60,389 nucleotides of DNA from JAJFFW01 sp038534195 (lineage in GTDB: Bacteria > Pseudomonadota > Alphaproteobacteria > Caulobacterales > Parvularculaceae). Below, in pieces: positions 50,448 through 58,666 of this stretch. The notes under the pieces are model-generated. The model was not told where the DNA came from. It saw only the letters and a program-made list of their open reading frames with translations, and searched no databases. A program made the position numbers and the translations under genes. Every line of letters starts with the position of its first letter. Position 1 is the first letter of the stretch. Location: positions 1-60,389 of the forward strand of contig JBCAXE010000020.1 in assembly GCA_038534195.1 (NCBI GenBank), in the 5' to 3' direction.

Positions 50448-52292
50448 ATGGCGACGCGCATTCTGGGCATTTCTGCGCTCTATCACGACAGCGCCGCCGC
50501 GTTGGTCGAAGACGGGCGCATTGTGGCCGCCGCCCAGGAAGAACGGTTCACGCGCCGCAAACATGATCCGCGCTTTCCGAAACACGCAATCGAATATTGC
50601 CTGGAAGAGGCCGGGTGCGATCTTGAGGGGATCGATCATGTGGTGTTCTACGAAAAGCCGTTCCTGAAATTCGAGCGCCTGATCGAGACCTACGTGGCGA
50701 CGGCGCCGCGCGGCTTTCCGTCCTTCCGGAAGGCGATCCCGGTGTGGATCAAGGAAAAGCTGTTTCAGAAAATCGACCTCAAAAAATCCCTGAAGAAGAT
50801 GCCGGGCGGCGAGAACTGGAACGGTGAAATTCTCTTCACGGAGCATCATATCTCCCATGCGGCGAGCGCCTTCTATCCGTCGCCCTTTGACAGCGCCGCG
50901 ATCTTGACCATGGACGGCGTCGGCGAGTGGTGCACCACATCGCTCGGGCGCGGCGAGGGGAATGCGCTAGCGATCCACAAGGAGATTCATTTCCCCCATT
51001 CGCTGGGACTCCTCTATTCCGCCTTCACTTACTACACAGGCTTCCGCGTTAATTCGGGCGAATATAAAGTCATGGGCCTCGCGCCTTATGGCGAGCCGAA
51101 ATATGCGCAGAAGATCCTCGATCATCTGATCGACCTCAAAGAAGACGGGTCGTTCCGCCTCGACCAAAAATACTTCAACTATACGACCGGGTTGACGATG
51201 ACTTCGTCGGCTTTCGATGAATTATTCGGCGGCCCGCCGCGCACGCCGGAAGACCAGCTAACGCAACGCGAGATGGATCTCGCCGCGTCCGTCCAGGCGG
51301 TGACGGAAGAAGTGGTTCTGCGGCTCGGCCGTCATGCGCGCACCCATTTCGGCGAAAAGAACCTGTGCCTCGCCGGCGGAGTGGCGCTGAACTGCGTCGC
51401 CAACGGCAAGCTTTTGAAAGAGAATATCTTCGAGAATATCTGGCTGCAGCCGGCGGCGGGGGATGCGGGCGGGGCGCTCGGCGCCGCACTTGCGGTCTGG
51501 CATCAGTATAAGGACAACCCGCGCGACGCCCTCTGCAATCGCATGGACCGGATGGCGGGCGCCTATCTCGGTCCGGTGTTTGAGCAAAACGATATCGAAA
51601 AACGTCTCGCGGCGCTCGGCGCCAAATACAAAACCCTGCCCGAAGAAGAGATCGCCGGCGCCACGGCCGACGCGCTCAGCGACGGCAAGGCGGTGGGCTG
51701 GATGCAGGGACGCATGGAGTTCGGCCCGCGCGCGCTTGGCGGCCGGTCGATCCTTGGCGATCCGCGCTCGCCATCCATGCAGAAGCTGTTGAACCTGAAA
51801 GTAAAATATCGCGAGAGTTTCCGGCCCTTCGCGCCTTCCGTGTTACGCGAGGAGGTAAACGACTGGTTCGATCTCGATACGGACAGCCCCTATATGCTGC
51901 TCGTCAGCGGCGTCGAAGAGAAACGCCGCCGCGCCATGAGCGCCGACGAAGAAAAACTTTTCGGCATCGAAAAGCTGAACATTGCGCGCTCGGAAATTCC
52001 GGCGGTGACCCATGTGGACTATTCGGCGCGCGTTCAAACCGTCCATCGGGAAACCAATCCGCGTTATTGGGACCTGATCACCGCCTTCAAGGAGCGCACC
52101 GGATGCCCCGTGGTGGTCAATACGAGCTTCAATGTGCGCGGCGAGCCCATCGTCTGCACCCCGGAAGACGCCTTCCGGTGCTTCATGGGCACCGAGATCG
52201 AGCGCCTCGTGATCGGAAATTGCATCCTTGCCAAGGAAGACCAGGACCCGGCGCTGGCGGAGGATTACAAAAACCAGTTTGAACTGGATTGA
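50448..52292 (+). CDS. Carbamoyltransferase, NodU/TobZ/SxtI family
   Basis: A 614-residue O-carbamoyltransferase that uses carbamoyl phosphate and ATP to carbamoylate a hydroxyl group. N-terminal Kae1-like domain: RILGISALYHDSAAALV, then TEHHISHAASAFYPSPFDSAAILTMDGVGEW with the two metal-binding His (HxxxH) and Asp. The C-terminal domain contains WMQGRMEFGPRALGGRSILGDPR and NTSFNVRGEPIVCTP. Characterised relatives act on nodulation factors, aminoglycosides and saxitoxin. Here it is the last of the SGNH-SxtJ-DUF5989 run; the acceptor is probably a surface glycan or lipid. No terminator with a T-run is evident after it. Confidence 0.92.
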   Translation: MATRILGISALYHDSAAALVEDGRIVAAAQEERFTRRKHDPRFPKHAIEYCLEEAGCDLEGIDHVVFYEKPFLKFERLIETYVATAPRGFPSFRKAIPVWIKEKLFQKIDLKKSLKKMPGGENWNGEILFTEHHISHAASAFYPSPFDSAAILTMDGVGEWCTTSLGRGEGNALAIHKEIHFPHSLGLLYSAFTYYTGFRVNSGEYKVMGLAPYGEPKYAQKILDHLIDLKEDGSFRLDQKYFNYTTGLTMTSSAFDELFGGPPRTPEDQLTQREMDLAASVQAVTEEVVLRLGRHARTHFGEKNLCLAGGVALNCVANGKLLKENIFENIWLQPAAGDAGGALGAALAVWHQYKDNPRDALCNRMDRMAGAYLGPVFEQNDIEKRLAALGAKYKTLPEEEIAGATADALSDGKAVGWMQGRMEFGPRALGGRSILGDPRSPSMQKLLNLKVKYRESFRPFAPSVLREEVNDWFDLDTDSPYMLLVSGVEEKRRRAMSADEEKLFGIEKLNIARSEIPAVTHVDYSARVQTVHRETNPRYWDLITAFKERTGCPVVVNTSFNVRGEPIVCTPEDAFRCFMGTEIERLVIGNCILAKEDQDPALAEDYKNQFELD

Positions 52293-52345
52293 TCTCGGCG
52301 TTTTCGCTGCAGCGACGCCTTAAGTGGAATGCGTTTTGTTTTGGG

Positions 52346-53152
52346 TTAAGACGGACTTTGAGCGTCAGCGTTGGAGGTCATGTAAACTGAAGCAACTGCT
52401 GTTCGTGGTAATCTGCAAGTAAGCATCAGACGAGCCTTGTCAGAGGCGTTCATGGCAGGAGTGTGAAGCACGCGCAAATCCATAAAGTAGACGTCGCCAA
52501 CCTGTCCGGTAATTTCCACGATCTTTAAATCCACATCATCAACAGATCCTGCAGTGTCTTCCAGGCGATTAATCGGTGCGCGCTTTGGATCGAACAGAAA
52601 TCGAAAATACGGCTCTCTCGACAAACGTTGTTTTATTTCTTTTGATCGGAGAACGCCCGAATGGTTCAACAACCGATGCGACCCGGCGACAATGAGGGTT
52701 CCGCCTCCTTCCGGCTCCACATCATCCAGGAAAGTGAACATCTGCAAACCGGGCGGGCCAAGCGGGCCGAGCCTGGATGCGTCCACATGCCATACATCGT
52801 GCGGGACGCACCATGATGTCGCGCCTGGGAGAGTGAACAGGATTTGCTGTCCGGGCGGCGATGGCGTTACGGCCTCTTCAATGAGGATGTGTGCGGTGTC
52901 GACCAACTGCCGGCTGATTAAATTCGGAAAGTCAACAGAATGGCTGAGCACATTGATCGCTGTACGAAATCGCCCGGCGGCGCTGAACCTGCTTTGAGAC
53001 CGCCGCCAACCATCTGATGTGTATAATCCGTAGTCCTCTCCAACCTTGTGGATGAGATCGCGCGCCAGAATAGCGTCTGCTTTTGCGATCAAGCCATCGA
53101 ACCGGGTTACGCCCCATGTCTCAAGGTTCTTCTTATGGTCATTCAAGTCCAT
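52346..53152 (-). CDS. Phytanoyl-CoA dioxygenase (PhyH)-like protein
   Basis: A 268-residue Fe(II)/2-oxoglutarate oxygenase-like protein. The iron facial triad is His/Asp in VWHVDASRLG and a distal His in VLHTPAMN; the 2-oxoglutarate Arg is likely in KARLMLTCR. FLDDVEPEGGGTLIVAGSHRLLN is a typical PhyH motif. ATG at 53152 is preferred over an upstream in-frame Met at 53203. Base composition is clearly lower in G+C (about half) than in neighbours, with less biased third positions, suggesting recent acquisition. It sits between the carbamoyltransferase cassette and sucD. Substrate unknown. Confidence 0.78.
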   Translation of the reverse strand: MDLNDHKKNLETWGVTRFDGLIAKADAILARDLIHKVGEDYGLYTSDGWRRSQSRFSAAGRFRTAINVLSHSVDFPNLISRQLVDTAHILIEEAVTPSPPGQQILFTLPGATSWCVPHDVWHVDASRLGPLGPPGLQMFTFLDDVEPEGGGTLIVAGSHRLLNHSGVLRSKEIKQRLSREPYFRFLFDPKRAPINRLEDTAGSVDDVDLKIVEITGQVGDVYFMDLRVLHTPAMNASDKARLMLTCRLPRTAVASVYMTSNADAQSPS

Positions 53153-53341
53153 CCGACGCCTATAACATATTGCAAATGATATGACTGACGCAGCCGGGAA
53201 CAATCACCTTCGTGGGGGTCGGAGTTCCGCGTTCAGCAGTTCGCGACTTCAATCCCTGCTTTGACTGCGCCCAATGCTGTTGCCCCCGCCGCCCGGCGCG
53301 GTTAAACCCCAATAAATTTTCATCTCTTTTCCGGAGCGCCC

Positions 53342-54241
53342 ATGTCCATTCTCATCGATAAAAATACGAAAGTGATCTGTCAGGGCATGACCGGATCGAC
53401 CGGCGCCTTTCATACCGAACAGGCGCTCGGCTACGGTACAAAGATGACTGGGGGCGTGACGCCGGGTAAGGGCGGTCAGACCTGGGTGTCCGGCGAACCG
53501 GCCAAGGGCGTTGAGCTTCCGGTATTCGACACGGTTGCAGAAGCCAAGGAGCGCGTCGGCGCCGACGCGTCGGTGATCTATGTGCCGCCGCCCTTCGCCG
53601 CCGATTCGATCCTTGAGGCGATCGACGCGGAGATCGGTCTCATCGTCTGCATCACCGAAGGCATTCCGGTTCAGGATATGGTGAAGGTGAAGCGCGCGCT
53701 CGACGGATCGAAGTCGCGCCTTGTGGGGCCGAATTGTCCGGGCGTCATTACGCCGGACGAGTGCAAGATCGGGATCATGCCGGGCCATATTCATAAAGAC
53801 GGTCATGTGGGTATCGTCTCGCGCTCGGGCACGCTCACCTATGAGGCGGTTCATCAGACCACAACTGCCGGCCTCGGCCAGTCCACCTGCGTCGGCATCG
53901 GCGGCGATCCGGTGAAGGGCACGGACTTTATCGATGTCCTTGAGCTCTTCCTCGCTGATGACGACACCCATTCCATCATCATGATCGGGGAGATTGGCGG
54001 TTCGGCGGAAGCTGACGCCGCGCAGTTCCTCGCCGACAGCAAGGTCAAGAAACCGACGGTGGGTTTCATCGCCGGCGTCACCGCGCCGCCAGGGCGTCGG
54101 ATGGGTCACGCGGGCGCCATCGTCTCCGGCGGCGACGACACAGCGGAAGCTAAGATCGAAGCGATGAAGCGCGCGGGCATCGCTGTGTCGCCAACCCCAG
54201 CGGCCATGGGCCGGACCTTGCTCGAGATTCTCAAAAAATAA
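53342..54241 (+). CDS. sucD: Succinyl-CoA synthetase alpha subunit
   Basis: A 299-residue subunit of the TCA-cycle enzyme that makes ATP/GTP from succinyl-CoA. The CoA-binding Rossmann part (VICQGMTGSTGAFHTEQALGYG) is N-terminal, and the phosphorylated His is about residue 256 in MGHAGAIVSGG. The beta subunit gene (sucC), usually directly upstream, is missing here: the upstream neighbours are a PhyH-like gene and the carbamoyltransferase cassette. sucA follows after a 105-base gap with a promoter-like sequence. Confidence 0.95.
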   Translation: MSILIDKNTKVICQGMTGSTGAFHTEQALGYGTKMTGGVTPGKGGQTWVSGEPAKGVELPVFDTVAEAKERVGADASVIYVPPPFAADSILEAIDAEIGLIVCITEGIPVQDMVKVKRALDGSKSRLVGPNCPGVITPDECKIGIMPGHIHKDGHVGIVSRSGTLTYEAVHQTTTAGLGQSTCVGIGGDPVKGTDFIDVLELFLADDDTHSIIMIGEIGGSAEADAAQFLADSKVKKPTVGFIAGVTAPPGRRMGHAGAIVSGGDDTAEAKIEAMKRAGIAVSPTPAAMGRTLLEILKK

Positions 54242-54275
54242 AGGCGGATCGGGGTAGCATTCGAGTGATTACCCA

Positions 54276-54303
54276 TTGAAACGTCTGACGGTTGGCGTAT
54301 CTA
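54276..54303 (+). promoter_or_regulatory. Putative sucA promoter
   Basis: TTGAAA (54276-54281) and TATCTA (54298-54303) are separated by 16 bases in the sucD-sucA gap; transcription would start about 35 bases before the sucA ATG. This suggests sucAB can be expressed separately from sucD. Confidence 0.4.
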
Positions 54304-54346
54304 AGAGAGCCATAGCGCCAGCCCAATAAAGAATCTGGAACGCAGA

Positions 54347-57322
54347 ATGGCCAAAGACGGCGACGTCCCAGCCCACAGGGACCCCTCACAGGACGCGAAG
54401 CACGCGTCGACATTTCTTTCCGGCTCCAACGCCCAGTATCTGGAAGCGCAATATGCGGCCTACGCGCAAAATCCCGGCGCCGTAAACGCAGAGTTGCGCG
54501 CCTATTTTGATGCGCTGGAAGACGCGCCGGGCGTCGCCGGCAATAACGCCGACGGCCCGAGCTGGCGGCGCACCGATTGGCCGCTGCAACGCAATGGCGA
54601 ATTAACGGCCGCGCTCGACGGCGATTGGAGCGCTGTTGAGACCGACCTCAAAGGAAAGATCGAAAAACGCAGCGGCGGCGGGCTTGACGCGGCGGGGGTG
54701 CAGCAGGCGACGAAGGATTCCTTGCGCGCCTTGATGTTGATCCGCGCCTATCGGATTCGCGGCCACCTCATCGCTGAGCTTGATCCGCTCAATCTGCAAC
54801 CGCGCGACGTACATCCGGAACTGGACCCGGCGACCCTCGGCTTTACTGACGAGGATATGGACCGGCCGATCTTTATCGATCACGTGCTTGGTCTTGAGAC
54901 GGCGACCCTGCGCGAGATCCTCGCGATCCTCCAGCGAACTTACTGTGGAACATTCGCTGTCGAATTCATGCACATCACGGACCCGGAGCAAAAGGGCTGG
55001 ATCCAGCAGCGCATCGAAGGGCCGGACAAGGACATCTCCTTCACCAATGAAGGCAAACAGGCGATCCTGAAGAAGCTGATTGAGGCTGAAGGCTTTGAGA
55101 ACTTTCTGAACACGAAATATACGGGTACGAAGCGTTTCGGCCTTGATGGGGCCGAGGCGATGGTGCCGGCGCTGGAGCAAATCATCAAGCGCGGCGGCGC
55201 GCTCGGCGTCAAAGAGATCGTTATCGGCATGCCCCATCGCGGGCGCCTGAATGTGCTCGCCGCCGTGATGGGCAAGCCTTATCATCACATTTTTCACGAG
55301 TTTCAGGGCGGCTCGGTGACGCCCGACGATGTGGGCGGATCTGGTGATGTGAAATATCACCTCGGCGCATCATCGGACCGCACCTTCGACGGCAATGATG
55401 TGCACTTGTCGCTGACAGCCAATCCCTCGCATCTGGAAGCGGTGAACCCCGTTGTGCTCGGCAAGGCGCGCTCCAAACAGGACCGGCTGAAGAAGCAGGA
55501 CGAAACGGCGCTTCGCAAAGAAGTGATTCCGCTGCTTCTCCATGGCGACGCCGCCTTCGCAGGTCAGGGCATCGTTGCGGAATGCCTCAGTTTCTCCGGA
55601 CTGCGCGGATATTCCTCTGGCGGCACCGTGCACTTCATCGTCAACAATCAGATCGGCTTTACGACGGCGCCCGCCTTCGCGCGTTCCTCGCCTTATCCGT
55701 CGGACGTTGCGAAAATGGTCGGGGCGCCGATTTTCCATGTGAACGGCGACGATCCGGAAGCGGTGGTTTACGCCGCGAAGGTGGCGACGGAATTTCGTCA
55801 GGAATTCGGGGCCGATGTCGTCATCGACATGATTTGCTATCGCCGGTTCGGCCACAATGAAGGCGACGAGCCGAGCTTTACGCAGCCGCTCATGTACAAG
55901 AAAATTCGCAACAAAGAAGTTGCGAGCAAGATTTACGGCGAGCGGTTGCGGGCTGAAGGCGTGATTAGCGACGCCTGGGAAGAGGACGAGCGAAATAAGT
56001 TCCGTGGCTTTCTCGATCATGAGTTTGAGGCGGCGACCGCCTTTAAACCGAACAAAGCCGATTGGCTTGACGGGCAATGGTCCGGTTTCGCGCCACCGCT
56101 GGAAGACGATCGGCGCGGCGACACCGCGGTTGAGATCGATCAGCTAAAGGCGATCGGCGATGTGATTACGAGTTACCCGGATGGATTCACCGTTCACCGC
56201 ACGTTGAAGCGCATCCTAAAACAGAAACGCGAAAATCTGGAAGCGGGAACCAATATTGACTGGGCGAGCGCTGAAGCGCTGGCTTTTGGTTCGCTTCTCT
56301 ATGACGGGTTCGGCGTGCGCTTGTCGGGCCAAGACTCGCGCCGCGGCACCTTCTCACAGCGCCATGCGGTCTTTATTAATCAGGAGACGGAGCGCACATA
56401 CACCGCGCTGCAGCACCTGCCGGACGCCAAGGGCCAGTTCGAGGTGCATGATTCGAACCTCTCCGAGTTCGGCGTGATGGGTTTTGAGTACGGCTACTCG
56501 CTCGCCAACCCGAAATATCTCGTAATGTGGGAAGGCCAGTTCGGCGACTTCTCCAACGGCGCGCAAATTATCATCGACCAGTTCCTGACGTCCGGCGAGC
56601 GCAAATGGCTGCGCATGTCCGGGCTCGTGTTGCTGTTGCCGCACGGCTATGAGGGGCAGGGGCCGGAACACTCGTCGGCGCGGCTCGAACGCTTTTTGCA
56701 GATGTGCGCGCAGGACAATATCCAGGTCGCCAATTGCACGACGCCAGCGAACTATTTCCACATTCTGCGCCGGCAAATGCGCCGAAACTTCCGTAAGCCG
56801 CTGATCCTGATGACGCCGAAGTCGCTCTTGCGCCACAAGCGGTGCGTCTCCACGCTGGAGGAAATGGGTCCCGGCTCGTCGTTCCACCGCGTGCTCTGGG
56901 ATGACGCGGAATACCGGCCGGGGTCCACGGTGCAGCTTGTGCCTGACGACAAGATCCGCCGCGTCATCATGTGTTCGGGAAAGGTCTATTACGACCTTCT
57001 GGAAGAGCGCGAAAAGCGCGGCATCGACGATATTTATCTGTTGCGCGTCGAGCAGTTCTATCCGTACCCACATCATTCGATTATGGATGAGTTACAGCGA
57101 TTCAAGAAGGCGGACATGGTCTGGTGTCAGGAAGAGCCGAAGAATATGGGCGCCTGGTTCTTCATGGAGCCGAACCTTGAGTGGACGCTTGACAAGATCA
57201 AAGCGAAGGCCAAGCGCGCGCGTTATGTGGGCCGTGACGCCTCGGCTTCGCCGGCGACAGGTCTGATGAGCCGGCACAAGCTTGAACTTGAAAAATTCCT
57301 CGATGAGGCGTTCACGGAATAA
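54347..57322 (+). CDS. sucA: 2-Oxoglutarate dehydrogenase E1 component
   Basis: A 991-residue thiamine-diphosphate enzyme that decarboxylates 2-oxoglutarate and succinylates the lipoyl group of SucB. N-terminal segment with FLSGSNAQYLEAQYAAYAQNP. ThDP domain: IGMPHRGRLNVLAAVMGKP, LTANPSHLEAVNPVVLGKARSKQ, then GDAAFAGQGIVAE and VNNQIGFTT (metal/ThDP site). C-terminal transketolase-like region with FEYGYSLANPKYLVMWEGQFGDFSNGAQIIIDQF and LVLLLPHGYEGQGPEHSSARLERFLQ. The length is normal. It is 26 bases before sucB. Confidence 0.97.
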   Translation: MAKDGDVPAHRDPSQDAKHASTFLSGSNAQYLEAQYAAYAQNPGAVNAELRAYFDALEDAPGVAGNNADGPSWRRTDWPLQRNGELTAALDGDWSAVETDLKGKIEKRSGGGLDAAGVQQATKDSLRALMLIRAYRIRGHLIAELDPLNLQPRDVHPELDPATLGFTDEDMDRPIFIDHVLGLETATLREILAILQRTYCGTFAVEFMHITDPEQKGWIQQRIEGPDKDISFTNEGKQAILKKLIEAEGFENFLNTKYTGTKRFGLDGAEAMVPALEQIIKRGGALGVKEIVIGMPHRGRLNVLAAVMGKPYHHIFHEFQGGSVTPDDVGGSGDVKYHLGASSDRTFDGNDVHLSLTANPSHLEAVNPVVLGKARSKQDRLKKQDETALRKEVIPLLLHGDAAFAGQGIVAECLSFSGLRGYSSGGTVHFIVNNQIGFTTAPAFARSSPYPSDVAKMVGAPIFHVNGDDPEAVVYAAKVATEFRQEFGADVVIDMICYRRFGHNEGDEPSFTQPLMYKKIRNKEVASKIYGERLRAEGVISDAWEEDERNKFRGFLDHEFEAATAFKPNKADWLDGQWSGFAPPLEDDRRGDTAVEIDQLKAIGDVITSYPDGFTVHRTLKRILKQKRENLEAGTNIDWASAEALAFGSLLYDGFGVRLSGQDSRRGTFSQRHAVFINQETERTYTALQHLPDAKGQFEVHDSNLSEFGVMGFEYGYSLANPKYLVMWEGQFGDFSNGAQIIIDQFLTSGERKWLRMSGLVLLLPHGYEGQGPEHSSARLERFLQMCAQDNIQVANCTTPANYFHILRRQMRRNFRKPLILMTPKSLLRHKRCVSTLEEMGPGSSFHRVLWDDAEYRPGSTVQLVPDDKIRRVIMCSGKVYYDLLEEREKRGIDDIYLLRVEQFYPYPHHSIMDELQRFKKADMVWCQEEPKNMGAWFFMEPNLEWTLDKIKAKAKRARYVGRDASASPATGLMSRHKLELEKFLDEAFTE

Positions 57323-57348
57323 TCCTAAAGACTTGAAAAGAGATCGTT

Positions 57349-58587
57349 ATGAGCGGCGAAATTATTGAAATCCGCGTTCCAGAAGGCGGAGAAAGCGTCA
57401 CTGAAGCCGATATCGGCGAGTGGTTGAAAAAAGTGGGCGACGCGGTCGCCACAGACGAGCCGATCGTCAGTCTTGAAACTGACAAGGCGGCGATGGACGT
57501 CTCCGCACCAAAGTCCGGCGTTATTAAAGCGCTCCATGGCGAAGAAGGCGACACGGTTGAAGTGGGCGCGCTCCTCGCGACCATCGAGGTGGGCGCGAGC
57601 GCTGCCGCGCCGAACGGCGCCGACAAAAGCGAGAGCGATACGTCAGATGCCGGCGATGTCAAAAAGCAGGGCCCCGCGAATTCGCCTGCGCCGCGGGCTG
57701 TGGCCGCGGCGGGCGAAAGCGTCGCCGCTAATAACGGCGCGCCGCTTTCTCCGGCGCCGCGGCGTGTAATCGCTGAGCGCGGTCTTGACCCCGCGTCCAT
57801 CGCAGGCACCGGCAAAGACGGGCGCATCACGAAAGGTGACGCGCTCTCTGCGGAAACGGTCGCCGCGCGGGCGCCGCGTGATCTCGGCCCCCGCGAGGAA
57901 CGGGTGAAAATGTCCCGCCTGCGCCAGACCATCGCGCGCCGCCTCAAAGAAGCGCAGGACACCGCGGCAATGTTGACCACGTTCAACGACGTCGACATGT
58001 CCGCGGTGATGGCATTGCGTTCAGAATACAAAGAGCTATTCGCCAAAAAGCACGGGATCAAGCTTGGCTTCATGTCGCTCTTCGCCAAGGCGTGTGTTCA
58101 CGCCTTGAAAGAAGTGCCTGACGTCAATGCGGAGATCGACGGCAAGGACATTATTTACAAGAACCACTATGATATCGGCATTGCGGTAGGGACGGACAAA
58201 GGGCTTGTCGTGCCCGTGGTGCGCGACGCCGATCAATTGTCGCTCGCGGAAATCGAGCTCGCCATCGCCGACATGGCGTCGCGCGCCCGGACGGGCGATC
58301 TCGCGCTGGAAGAAATGCAGGGCGGCACCTTCACCATCACCAATGGCGGCATTTACGGCTCCATGATGTCGACGCCGATCCTGAACCAGCCGCAATCAGG
58401 CATCCTCGGGATGCACCGGATTGAAAAGCGGCCGGTTGTCGTCAACGACGAAATTGTAATCCGCCCGATGATGTATCTGGCGCTATCCTACGATCATCGC
58501 ATTGTTGATGGTAAAGGCGCGGTGACGTTCCTTGTGCGCGTGAAAGAAAATCTGGAAGATCCGCAACGGCTCCTGTTGGATTTGTAG
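57349..58587 (+). CDS. sucB: Dihydrolipoyllysine succinyltransferase (2-oxoglutarate dehydrogenase E2)
   Basis: A 412-residue E2 core protein. Lipoyl domain (1 to about 80) with the lipoylated Lys46 in ETDKAAMDV; an Ala/Pro-rich linker; the E3-binding domain LSPAPRRVIAERGLDPASIAGTGKDGRITKGDAL (about 125-160); and the catalytic CAT domain ending with DHRIVDGKGAVTFL (His383, Asp387). The QTIARRLKEAQDTAAMLTTFN motif indicates a succinyltransferase. A strong intrinsic terminator lies between it and lpdA. Confidence 0.97.
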   Translation: MSGEIIEIRVPEGGESVTEADIGEWLKKVGDAVATDEPIVSLETDKAAMDVSAPKSGVIKALHGEEGDTVEVGALLATIEVGASAAAPNGADKSESDTSDAGDVKKQGPANSPAPRAVAAAGESVAANNGAPLSPAPRRVIAERGLDPASIAGTGKDGRITKGDALSAETVAARAPRDLGPREERVKMSRLRQTIARRLKEAQDTAAMLTTFNDVDMSAVMALRSEYKELFAKKHGIKLGFMSLFAKACVHALKEVPDVNAEIDGKDIIYKNHYDIGIAVGTDKGLVVPVVRDADQLSLAEIELAIADMASRARTGDLALEEMQGGTFTITNGGIYGSMMSTPILNQPQSGILGMHRIEKRPVVVNDEIVIRPMMYLALSYDHRIVDGKGAVTFLVRVKENLEDPQRLLLDL

Positions 58588-58612
58588 GCGGAACTTTTGA
58601 GCGACCTTTTGA

Positions 58613-58643
58613 GGAACCGGCGTTTTGCGCGCCGGTTCCTTTT
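58613..58643 (+). terminator. Intrinsic terminator between sucB and lpdA
   Basis: GGAACCGGCG (58613-58622), a TTTTGCG loop, and CGCCGGTTCC (58630-58639) form a perfect 10-base GC-rich stem followed by TTTT. It lies 26 bases after the sucB stop and 24 bases before the lpdA ATG, so lpdA expression probably depends on read-through or a separate promoter. Confidence 0.75.
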
Positions 58644-58666
58644 CAAATGTGAGATGAGACTGGCTT

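Noticed and set aside
52297..52319. Hairpin GGCGT...ACGCC after the carbamoyltransferase gene
   Set aside because: Only a 5-base outer stem with a bulged interior and no T-run after it; too weak to call a terminator.
53249..54109. 286-residue frame antisense to sucD
   Set aside because: Shadow of sucD, which is certain.
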